This document shows positions 1-5,073 of a stretch of DNA of 5,939 bases, in pieces; the stretch's first letter is position 1, and every line of letters starts with the position of its first letter. The DNA comes from a bacterium (GTDB lineage: Bacteria; Bdellovibrionota; FAC87; UBA2466). The DNA lies in NCBI GenBank assembly GCA_019750655.1, contig JAIEOG010000414.1:1-5939 (forward strand), in the 5' to 3' direction. A model generated the notes under the pieces. It saw nothing but the letters and a program-made list of their open reading frames with translations. It was not told the origin of the DNA and searched no databases. Made by a program: the position numbers and the translations under genes.

Positions 1-150
1 TGTGGCGCCTTGGCCTAGAGTACCAGCCGCGCGCTTGCCCCGCTCTATAAAGAACCAAATGAGCGTGAGCGCCAGACCCGCGACAACAAGGATCTGCATG
101 ACCAGAAGGAAAACAACCGGCCCATTCAAAACATTTCTGAAGAGTTCCAC
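1..150 (-). CDS. Small membrane protein, N-terminal part only (gene runs off the left edge)
   Basis: This reading frame is open from an in-frame TAA at 154-156 to the left edge, giving 50 residues if translation begins at the GTG at 148-150. The product starts with a short polar stretch (VELFRNVLNGP), then about 24 hydrophobic residues (VVFLLVMQILVVAGLALTLIWFF, roughly 12-34), then a basic stretch ERGKR. That is one transmembrane helix with a positively charged cytoplasmic flank. The family is not recognised from this fragment. No Shine-Dalgarno sequence precedes the GTG; a perfect TATAAT ends 6 nt upstream, so the start may be leaderless. An in-frame ATG at 97-99 is the alternative, but it would cut into the hydrophobic segment and has no ribosome site either. 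The upstream release-factor-like gene ends 28 nt away on the same strand, so the two may be cotranscribed. Confidence 0.5.
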   Translation of the reverse strand, partial: MELFRNVLNGPVVFLLVMQILVVAGLALTLIWFFIERGKRAAGTLGQGAT

Positions 151-156
151 AGATTA

Positions 157-185
157 ATTATAAAGGTGCGCGGGAGTTTTACCAA
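157..185 (-). promoter_or_regulatory. Sigma70-type promoter for the left-edge membrane protein gene
   Basis: On the minus strand a TTGGTA -35 box (180-185, 4 of 6 to consensus) is followed by a 17-bp spacer and a perfect TATAAT -10 box (157-162). The expected transcription start lies about 7 nt beyond the -10 box, at position 150 or so, which is the G of the GTG start codon. The -35 box overlaps the stop codon of the upstream release-factor-like gene. Box match and spacing are good; promoter activity is inference. Confidence 0.5.
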
Positions 186-517
186 TCGCCATCCGATGGG
201 CGGCGCCGCGTGGTTTTTGTGGCTGCGTGTTTGCGTTTTGATTCCACGCGAACCCTTTTAGAAGCTTTCGTAGGCTTGGTATCGTGGCGCGTTTTCGGGC
301 GGTGTCTTAGTTTTTCTAGCTTCTCCTCTAAGCGCTGCAACCCGGCTTCTAGATTTTGAAGCTGTGAGCGACGCTCCGTGGCGAATATCGTGGTTCCCGT
401 CGGTAGATGAACAATTCGCACAGCTGTGGATCTTTTATTTCGATTTTGGCCACCCGGGCCACTGCCCTTAGTGTGGGTGATTTCAAGATCGACCATTTTG
501 AATTGGCGGTAGTGCAT
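179..517 (-). CDS. Single-domain peptide-chain release factor-like protein (GGQ domain only)
   Basis: The 112-residue product consists of the catalytic peptidyl-tRNA hydrolase domain of class I release factors (RF-1 domain family). The GGQ motif is at residues 22-24 within KGSGPGGQNRNKRSTAVRI, followed by HLPTGT and a RSQLQN segment that match the order seen in RF1/RF2. A charged helix (about 55-70, LEEKLEKLRHR) leads to a strongly basic tail (about 71-112, many K and R). The codon-recognition domains of true RF1/RF2 are absent. In ArfB/YaeJ and mitochondrial mtRF-R (C12orf65) such single-domain proteins release peptides from stalled ribosomes or split large subunits without reading a stop codon, and the basic tail contacts RNA. 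A ribosome-rescue role is therefore inferred here. The HLPTG segment looks closer to the RF2/mtRF-R type than to ArfB. The ATG at 515-517 is chosen because it lies 6 nt after a TATAAT; an in-frame ATG at 494-496 also exists and neither has a well-spaced ribosome site. Confidence 0.85.
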   Translation of the reverse strand: MHYRQFKMVDLEITHTKGSGPGGQNRNKRSTAVRIVHLPTGTTIFATERRSQLQNLEAGLQRLEEKLEKLRHRPKTRHDTKPTKASKRVRVESKRKHAATKTTRRRPSDGDW

Positions 518-523
518 TCCCTA

Positions 524-529
524 ATTATA
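524..529 (-). promoter_or_regulatory. -10 box for the release-factor-like gene
   Basis: A perfect TATAAT on the minus strand ends 6 nt before the ATG at 515-517 (intervening bases TAGGGA). Transcription would start at or next to the A of the start codon. The -35 region is weak: TTCGTA at 546-551 with a 16-bp spacer matches 3 of 6. The TAGGGA sits too close to the ATG to be a normal Shine-Dalgarno site. Confidence 0.4.
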
Positions 530-540
530 GCTGTGCTATA
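526..540. repeat. 15-bp inverted repeat between divergent -10 boxes
   Basis: TATAGC, a 3-nt centre TGT, then GCTATA forms a perfect 6-bp inverted repeat. It overlaps the minus-strand TATAAT (524-529) and the plus-strand TATACT (537-542). It may simply result from two divergent AT-rich -10 elements facing each other, or it may serve as an operator; the sequence alone does not decide. Confidence 0.4.
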
Positions 541-542
541 CT
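534..542 (+). promoter_or_regulatory. Extended -10 promoter for the polysaccharide kinase operon
   Basis: TGCTATACT is a TG-n-TATACT extended -10 element, 5 of 6 to TATAAT. No convincing -35 box lies 16-18 bp upstream, which is acceptable for extended -10 promoters. Transcription would begin near 549, giving a leader of about 70 nt before the ATG at 620. It is the best candidate in the gap for driving the three-gene operon. Confidence 0.45.
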
Positions 543-562
543 ACTTACGAATTTGATTTTCC

Positions 563-577
563 CGGTCGTCTCGACCG
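563..577 (+). repeat. GC-rich hairpin in the leader of the polysaccharide kinase gene
   Basis: CGGTCG, loop TCT, CGACCG is a perfect 6-bp inverted repeat lying about 15-29 nt into the predicted leader. There is no T-run after it, so it is not a standard intrinsic terminator. It could be an operator half-site pair or a leader RNA stem. Confidence 0.4.
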
Positions 578-619
578 ATTGCGTCACGCGAAACTTTTTC
601 TCTTTCTAGGGGTGGGGGC

Positions 620-2743
620 ATGGTACAGCAGTCGACGAACGAGTTTCAGATTCTACTCAAAGCGCTCGGCTACCTTCGCACCCATGGCTGGCTCCTACTA
701 ATCGAAGTCGCACTGATCTACGGTTACTCTTTGCAGCGGTACTTCCGCGCTGTCCCGGAATACAACTCCACCGCCGCGATCCTGATCGATCACTCGCAGG
801 ACAACCTTTACAAGAACTACATGATGTCTTCTTCGCGCCAAGCAAACGCGCGCAAGCAGAACATGGCTCAATTGCTCACAAGCCATGAAGTAATGGAGCG
901 TTTGCGCTCTTCTTTGACGGATATCTACAACAACAACGGCCGCCCGTCGTATTTAGGTGGGTTTTTCCCGGATGGTGTTGCGATTTCGGCCAACATGCTC
1001 CGCAACCATGTCGTTTTGACGTGGGATAAAACGAGCGACATCTTTAATATGACCTGCACGGCGACTCACCCAGACGCCGCCCACGATCTTTGTTTGGCTT
1101 ACATGAACACCACAGAGGCCTACTACCCTGAGGTGGGCCAGCGCGACGCGATCATGAAGCGCGAATTCTTAAGCCGCCAGCTCTCAACGCTTTCCCGGCA
1201 GATCGCCGAGTATGAGGTCAACCTCGTCGAATACCAAAAGAAAGACCCCGAGCTTTCGGCGTTCTTGATGGTCGCGGAAGACGACATCGGCCGCCAGAAA
1301 CTACAAAACGAACTCGCAAAGACGGAAGATGAAATCCGCACCAACCGTGCCACCAAGGGTCTTTTGCTCAAAGTTCCCCAAGCCAAACGCGGCGAGCACA
1401 CGTCTCTACAAATGTCGATTGAGGCCAGCACTGCGAAAGTGGCCGATCTGGAATACCGCCTACGCCTGACGGAAGAATCCAATGACACCGGCAAAGAGAC
1501 GCGCATCCAAGCGCTGCGCGCCGAGCTGAAGGACACCTCTGCTCAGTTGGCAAAACTCAATGAGCAATTCGAAAAGGCATTTTTGTCTAATCCCGTTGAC
1601 TCCAACGACGTCCGCACGCGGTTGGCAAAACTTGAACTCGAATACCGAGTACTGCAGATCCAGAGCCGAAGCATCAACGGCCAGATGGAGAAGATTAACT
1701 CTCTGGAAAAGAAGTTCGTGCAACAACGCTTGGAATATAAGCGCATCAAGGCCGACTTGGAGCACAAGCGCAACCTCTTAAAGAACCTCTATAAGCTGGA
1801 ACAAGAGACGGAATTGGAACTCTCAGCGGGTGTCGCGGAAATCTACCGCTTGCGTGAGCCTTCGCGCAATCCGGGCCGCGTTTCTCCGCAGCTGAGCAAA
1901 TACCTCTACGGCTCGCTCTCTATCAGCTTATTCATCCTTGCGATGACGCTCATCTTGCTCATGGCGGCCTTCCCGCGCATCGACAACGAGAGCGAAGTAA
2001 ATCGGCTCAACTTGCCGGTTATCGGTAAGGTGCCGCACATTCGCCAGACGGCCCGTGTAGTGGAGGATATCCCGTCGTATGCGGTGGAATACCTCAAGAT
2101 CATGAACTACCGCATCTTGCGCGAAACGAAAGACCAGCGCTGCCCGGTCGTTATCGTGACTTCCGCGCAAGCGCGCGAAGGCAAGAGCACGGTGGTGAAT
2201 TCGCTGACATTGGCCGCGCACGATCCTACTCGCCGCGCCCTGCTCATCGACGGTGACTTATTGACTAACCGGCCGAACGAATTCTTCGGTGTTACGGAGA
2301 ACAAAACGGAAGGGTTGTACTCCCTGCTCCACGGCGCTCCCTCTGAGCCGCTCATCGTGCCTACGCGCGTAGACGGCCTTTCATTCTTGCCTCGCGGCCA
2401 GCGCCTAATGCACGGGGAAAACGGAAACGTGCAGAAGCCCTTGGAGCTCGCGTTGAATGACCTGCGCAAGCAATACGACGTTATCTTCATCGATACGCCG
2501 CCTTTGTTCACTTCGAACTTAGCGCATCAATGGGCAGCGCTTGCAGACTTGATTGTGGTCGTGGCGCGTATCTTCGTCACGCGGCCTCGTGACGTCATTG
2601 AGGCCATCCAAACTTGTAAGCTGTACTCTCGCGCCCCGATTGGGGTTGCACTAAACTGCGTGCCGCTCACCGGCGCTTACCGCCGCGCAAGCAACTACTA
2701 CTTCTCGAAAAAGAAGACACGCAGCAGTATCGCCGCAGCCTAA
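620..2743 (+). CDS. Polysaccharide co-polymerase / BY-type tyrosine autokinase (Wzc/GumC-like)
   Basis: This 707-residue inner-membrane protein has the full architecture of Wzc-type regulators of capsule or exopolysaccharide chain length and export. There is a first transmembrane helix at about 22-40, a periplasmic Wzz-like domain with a long coiled coil (about 175-400), and a proline-containing motif (REPSRNPGRVSP, 412-423). A second transmembrane helix at about 429-451 leads to a cytoplasmic BY-kinase domain. Walker A is TSAQAREGKST (514-524, lysine 522), Walker A' is LLIDGDLL with D544 and D546, and Walker B is VIFIDTPP with D625. The C-terminal tail has only three tyrosines (Y687, Y693, Y694) rather than a long cluster. 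Where family members usually have E-x2-R-x2-R before Walker A, this protein has M495-x2-R498-x2-R501. AGGGG at 608-612, 7 nt before the ATG, supports the start. It heads an operon with the barrel protein and the transglycosylase. No polymerase, flippase or Wza-type gene lies in the window. Confidence 0.88.
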   Translation: MVQQSTNEFQILLKALGYLRTHGWLLLIEVALIYGYSLQRYFRAVPEYNSTAAILIDHSQDNLYKNYMMSSSRQANARKQNMAQLLTSHEVMERLRSSLTDIYNNNGRPSYLGGFFPDGVAISANMLRNHVVLTWDKTSDIFNMTCTATHPDAAHDLCLAYMNTTEAYYPEVGQRDAIMKREFLSRQLSTLSRQIAEYEVNLVEYQKKDPELSAFLMVAEDDIGRQKLQNELAKTEDEIRTNRATKGLLLKVPQAKRGEHTSLQMSIEASTAKVADLEYRLRLTEESNDTGKETRIQALRAELKDTSAQLAKLNEQFEKAFLSNPVDSNDVRTRLAKLELEYRVLQIQSRSINGQMEKINSLEKKFVQQRLEYKRIKADLEHKRNLLKNLYKLEQETELELSAGVAEIYRLREPSRNPGRVSPQLSKYLYGSLSISLFILAMTLILLMAAFPRIDNESEVNRLNLPVIGKVPHIRQTARVVEDIPSYAVEYLKIMNYRILRETKDQRCPVVIVTSAQAREGKSTVVNSLTLAAHDPTRRALLIDGDLLTNRPNEFFGVTENKTEGLYSLLHGAPSEPLIVPTRVDGLSFLPRGQRLMHGENGNVQKPLELALNDLRKQYDVIFIDTPPLFTSNLAHQWAALADLIVVVARIFVTRPRDVIEAIQTCKLYSRAPIGVALNCVPLTGAYRRASNYYFSKKKTRSSIAAA

Positions 2744-2756
2744 GAGGCGGTGTATT

Positions 2757-2764
2757 AAGGAGGT
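2757..2764 (+). promoter_or_regulatory. Full-length Shine-Dalgarno site of the barrel protein gene
   Basis: AAGGAGGT is a perfect 8-nt match to the anti-Shine-Dalgarno sequence, 5 nt before the ATG at 2770. It lies in the 26-nt gap after the kinase stop codon. It fixes the start and suggests efficient translation, stronger than the site of the kinase gene. Confidence 0.75.
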
Positions 2765-2769
2765 AGGGC

Positions 2770-3732
2770 ATGAAACGGGTAACCATCTTCTTGCTCGGCA
2801 TTATGTCGACGCTCGCGTTGGCGGAGCAAAAGCGCACCCTGACCGTACTCGGCACCACCGATACGAGCCAACTCTTCGTCGCGCGAAAGATGCAAACCCT
2901 TTTGGCCGACTCCTTCCAGAAGGCGAACCTCTTCACGGTTTCAACGCATGCGTCTTCTCCCTCGGGCTATACCGAAGAAGCGCTGCAACCACTCTTCAAA
3001 GAGACCGGTGCAGAGTTGCTCAGCTTCGTGTACGTCGATCGCGATCGCGCAGCCATTTTCCTTTTCGATCAAAACCGCCCGGGCAAGTACATTGCCACCT
3101 CCGAGACGCTCTCCGGAAGCCCGACGAATCGCCTCACCGAAACGTGGATGGAATCCCAATTCAACAAGGCGTTTTCGGAGCTAATGCGGCAATACTCCGT
3201 CGCCGCCTTCGAAGCCGTACCGGCACAACAGAACGAAGAAGAGCAGACCAAAGAGCTGTCACGTGAAGAGCGCGGCCGGCGTCTTTTCAATGAACTGGCC
3301 AAAATCCAAGATGGCTCGAGCTATCTTGGGGCCAGTATTGGGATGGTGCAGTTTTCGACCCAAGGCAATTCCGCTAGCACGGTGAATCTTGGGGTTTACG
3401 GAGGCATGAAGCTATTCCACCGCTTGAGAGCGGAGCTTGGTGCAGATGTCTTTAGTTACTTGCTCTTAAATGGCGACCTGCGGTTTCAGCTCCCCATTTT
3501 AGAGGGTTACGTCTCTCTTTCTGTGGGCGTAAGCGGGAGTTATATGGCGGCAACTGTGACTCAGAACCGCGGGTTCAACCCGACGCTTTTTCAGCCGGGA
3601 TCTTTCTTCTTCGGGCCTAGCCTGACATTGGATGTCCCGCTCCTTGGCGCCACGGTACGCGGCGACATCAAGCTCCTCATGGGCCCCGGCACACTGCTTG
3701 TGGGAACCTATGGACTGGCCTACACGCTCTGA
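2770..3732 (+). CDS. Secreted protein with periplasmic alpha/beta domain and predicted C-terminal outer-membrane beta-barrel
   Basis: I do not recognise this 320-residue protein as a named family. It opens with a clear Sec signal peptide (KR, hydrophobic core, ALA at 16-18, likely cleaved before E19). Residues about 21-120 alternate hydrophobic strands and helices (LTVLGTTDTS, a helix ending in LLADSFQKA, ETGAELLSFVYVDRD, AAIFLFDQNRPGKYI), a pattern like the small periplasmic folds of CsgG or TolB-N; this likeness is inference. A charged helix (about 158-182, QNEEEQTKELSREERGRRLF) links to about 183-320, where roughly eight alternating amphipathic strands are visible (starting YLGASIGMV and ending LLVGTYGLAYTL). 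That is the size of an OmpA-type 8-stranded barrel, although the final residue is Leu rather than the usual Phe. The gene lies between the kinase and the transglycosylase, suggesting an outer-membrane part of the same envelope system. Confidence 0.7.
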   Translation: MKRVTIFLLGIMSTLALAEQKRTLTVLGTTDTSQLFVARKMQTLLADSFQKANLFTVSTHASSPSGYTEEALQPLFKETGAELLSFVYVDRDRAAIFLFDQNRPGKYIATSETLSGSPTNRLTETWMESQFNKAFSELMRQYSVAAFEAVPAQQNEEEQTKELSREERGRRLFNELAKIQDGSSYLGASIGMVQFSTQGNSASTVNLGVYGGMKLFHRLRAELGADVFSYLLLNGDLRFQLPILEGYVSLSVGVSGSYMAATVTQNRGFNPTLFQPGSFFFGPSLTLDVPLLGATVRGDIKLLMGPGTLLVGTYGLAYTL

Positions 3733-3735
3733 TCT

Positions 3736-3739
3736 AGGG
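3736..3739 (+). promoter_or_regulatory. Ribosome binding site that decides the transglycosylase start
   Basis: AGGG lies 8 nt before the ATG at 3748. An in-frame GTG at 3739 overlaps this site and so is unlikely to be the start; the ATG also gives a cleaner signal peptide (MRF followed by the hydrophobic core). Confidence 0.6.
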
Positions 3740-3747
3740 TGTCTCCG

Positions 3748-4188
3748 ATGCGCTTTATCGCACTCAGCCTGCTCCTGGCCTTACCGGCCTTTGCCACCAG
3801 TTCCTGGGACCAGGAAGTGCGTCTGGCTGCGCAGAAATTCCATATTGACCCCTTACTCGTCAAAGCCGTGATGGATCGCGAGTCTAAGGGCAACGCCTTA
3901 GCGACGTCTCGGGTGGGTGCACGCGGCTTGATGCAGGTCATGCCTCAAACGGCTCGAGAACTGGGCATTCCGAATGCCTACCACGGTATGAGCAATCTAA
4001 TGGGTGCGTGCGAATACCTGCGTTACTTGCTCAACCGCTATAATTCTGAGCTCCCTAAGGTACTCGCCGCTTACAATGCAGGGCCCGCGCGCGTGGATCA
4101 ATATGGCGGAATACCGCCATTCCCCGAGACGCAGAAATACGTCCAGGCCGTCCTTAAGACCTACGAAAAATTACGCAAGACCCGCTAG
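3748..4188 (+). CDS. Compact periplasmic lytic transglycosylase (SLT domain, family 1)
   Basis: The 146-residue product has a signal peptide (MRFIALSLLLALPAFA, likely cleaved after A16) followed by a single SLT domain. All landmarks are present: the catalytic glutamate E45 in MDRESKGN, GARGLMQVMPQTA (about 58-70), and AYNAGP (108-113), with the closing GGIPPFPETQKYV segment. Lytic transglycosylases cleave the MurNAc-GlcNAc bond of peptidoglycan non-hydrolytically, leaving a 1,6-anhydro end. Here the enzyme is little more than the catalytic domain, as in specialised transglycosylases that open the wall for secretion, conjugation or flagellar assembly. It starts 15 nt after the barrel gene stop, so it is likely the last gene of the kinase operon. 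It converges on fliW, so a flagellar role cannot be excluded, but strand and spacing favour the envelope operon. Confidence 0.9.
   Translation: MRFIALSLLLALPAFATSSWDQEVRLAAQKFHIDPLLVKAVMDRESKGNALATSRVGARGLMQVMPQTARELGIPNAYHGMSNLMGACEYLRYLLNRYNSELPKVLAAYNAGPARVDQYGGIPPFPETQKYVQAVLKTYEKLRKTR
4103..4120 (+). repeat. Perfect 7-bp inverted repeat inside the transglycosylase gene
   Basis: ATGGCGG, loop AATA, CCGCCAT can fold into a stable hairpin in the mRNA. It encodes the family-conserved YGGIPP segment, and Gly-Gly and Pro-Pro codons are naturally complementary, so coding constraint may be the whole explanation. Confidence 0.35.
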
Positions 4189-4189
4189 A

Positions 4190-4201
4190 TAAGCGCGCTT
4201 A
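4190..4201. repeat. 12-bp perfect palindrome at the convergent gene ends
   Basis: TAAGCGCGCTTA spans the 10-bp gap between the transglycosylase stop (4186-4188) and the fliW stop (4199-4201, inside the palindrome). It has no T-run on either side and no loop, so it is a poor intrinsic terminator. No other terminator fits in the gap. Confidence 0.4.
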
Positions 4202-4738
4202 GATTGATTTGAGGGCCGGCGCTTCCAACTCGTCTGCGAGGTGGATCGCTTGGTAGGTTTGCGTCTCGTTTTCCGGGAAAACGGTCCGCTGGCTTGCTGC
4301 ACAGTACTGCTGCAGATCCGCGAAGACGCTTTTGCGGATGGGGTAGTCCGCCTCGTGCAAGATAACTTGCTTGGCGAGACCTTCCTTGAGGTTGACGACT
4401 ATCGGAGCTTTCAGGTTTGCCGTCATCTTGGTCGGATCACTGGGGATCGTCACAATAGCGAAAACTTTGGCGTGCTTGAGATTGTCGATCTTCAACGTCG
4501 ACCGATCTTCTTCGGCTAATTCAACGCGGTAGTTTTTTTCGAAGATTTCCGGCTCGAGCAGCGGGAAAGCCACGGTGGGCTTTTTGACCGCTTGCAGCCA
4601 CAGAAACAAGGAATCGTCGACCCGCTCCACTAGAACGTACTTATCGATTTTGGAGAAGCCGAGCATACCTTCAGGAAACGTCAGAATATCTTCTTCCGAA
4701 ACCGAGATACTCCCGAACCGGGTTGTCTCCACCAGCAT
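4199..4738 (-). CDS. fliW: Flagellar assembly factor FliW
   Basis: The 179-residue protein is recognisable from its N-terminal half: a beta-rich start with TRFG (6-9), the signature FPEGMLGF (21-28), and YVLVE, then LQAVKKPTVAFPLLEP and a later IVTIPSD. In Bacillus and related systems FliW binds CsrA and relieves its repression of flagellin translation. It also binds flagellin, so its release when flagellin is exported sets CsrA activity. The length is slightly above the usual 140-160 because of a C-terminal extension (about 150-179). AGGAG at 4745-4749, 6 nt before the ATG, supports the start. The gene follows csrA by 49 nt on the same strand, the classical pairing. The ribosome site contains a GGA, the core of CsrA binding sites, but one GGA alone is weak evidence for control. 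Confidence 0.93.
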   Translation of the reverse strand: MLVETTRFGSISVSEEDILTFPEGMLGFSKIDKYVLVERVDDSLFLWLQAVKKPTVAFPLLEPEIFEKNYRVELAEEDRSTLKIDNLKHAKVFAIVTIPSDPTKMTANLKAPIVVNLKEGLAKQVILHEADYPIRKSVFADLQQYCAASQRTVFPENETQTYQAIHLADELEAPALKSI

Positions 4739-4787
4739 CGTACGCTCCTGTTTGTGAAAAATGCAGGATAGACTACTGGTGTAAATG

Positions 4788-5018
4788 TTAGCTGGCGGTC
4801 AGTAGCTTCGCAACCTTTTTCACTTCTTCAGGCTTGGAGTCCGCTGCGGCTTTGTTTTGCTCTTGGATGGCTAAGTAGACTTCTTCACGGTGGATTTTCG
4901 TATCACGCGGCGCTTCAATACCTAAGCGAACCTGGCGTCCCTTGATCTGGAGCACGACGATTTTGATGCTATCGTCGATAGCAATGCTTTCACCTAGTTT
5001 GCGGGTTAGCACTAGCAT
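4788..5018 (-). CDS. csrA: Carbon storage regulator / translational repressor CsrA
   Basis: The 76-residue protein begins MLVLTRKLGESI and carries the RNA-binding residues known from the family: L4 and R6 in the first strand and R44 in the last (IHREEVY). CsrA forms an intertwined dimer that binds GGA motifs, typically over ribosome binding sites of flagellar and metabolic mRNAs. The C-terminal extension past about 55 (to 76, against 61 residues in E. coli) is typical of FliW-controlled CsrA, and N55 is present; as I recall, this position matters for FliW binding in Bacillus subtilis. The ATG at 5016-5018 is chosen because GGAGAG (5026-5031) lies 7 nt upstream and the conserved MLVLTRK starts there; a longer frame from a TTG at 5033 would overlap the ribosome site. 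It lies between flgL (69-nt gap) and fliW (49-nt gap). Confidence 0.95.
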   Translation of the reverse strand: MLVLTRKLGESIAIDDSIKIVVLQIKGRQVRLGIEAPRDTKIHREEVYLAIQEQNKAAADSKPEEVKKVAKLLTAS

Positions 5019-5020
5019 AG

Positions 5021-5073
5021 TTTTTCTCTCCAATTACCTATTCGGCGTTCTAAAAGCCGGGATGAGAGAAAAA
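5021..5073 (-). promoter_or_regulatory. csrA leader: long-range stem that would mask the ribosome binding site
   Basis: In the minus-strand transcript TTTTTCTCTC (5064-5073) is perfectly complementary to GAGAGAAAAA (5021-5030), a 10-bp stem with a 33-nt loop. The 3' arm contains nearly all of the csrA Shine-Dalgarno GGAGAG (5026-5031). Inside the loop CGGC and GCCG (5056-5059 and 5043-5046) can form a small nested stem. If formed, the outer stem would hide the ribosome site. Complementarity is read directly; a regulatory role is inference. Confidence 0.5.

Noticed and set aside
207..250. 7-bp inverted repeat CGCGTGG / CCACGCG
   Set aside because: The arms are 30 bp apart inside the basic tail of the release-factor-like gene, with no T-run or other support.
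1123..1536. 137-residue minus-strand open frame inside the kinase gene
   Set aside because: It is an antisense shadow of the coiled-coil region: a serine- and arginine-rich composition, no domain and no ribosome site.
1546..1632. 12-bp direct repeat GTTGGCAAAACT, copies at 1546 and 1621
   Set aside because: The copies are 75 bp apart and in frame, encoding LAKL in the coiled coil of the kinase; this is explained by the repetitive helix sequence.
3739..3747. GTG start for the transglycosylase
   Set aside because: The GTG overlaps the AGGG site that is well spaced for the ATG at 3748.
4103..4120. Hairpin ATGGCGG-AATA-CCGCCAT as a regulatory element
   Set aside because: It is real as sequence but encodes the conserved YGGIPP motif; Gly-Gly and Pro-Pro codons make such hairpins by chance.
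4757..4785. A separate fliW promoter (TTTACA at 4780-4785)
   Set aside because: The -35 match is good, but no reasonable -10 box occurs at 16-18 bp spacing.
4788..5033. A longer CsrA starting at TTG 5031-5033
   Set aside because: The five extra residues are encoded by the ribosome binding site itself, and the family starts at MLVLTRK.
5039..5046. GCCGAATA on the minus strand as a sigma28 (flagellar) -10 box for csrA
   Set aside because: It resembles GCCGATAA, but no TAAA-type -35 box is found 11 bp upstream.
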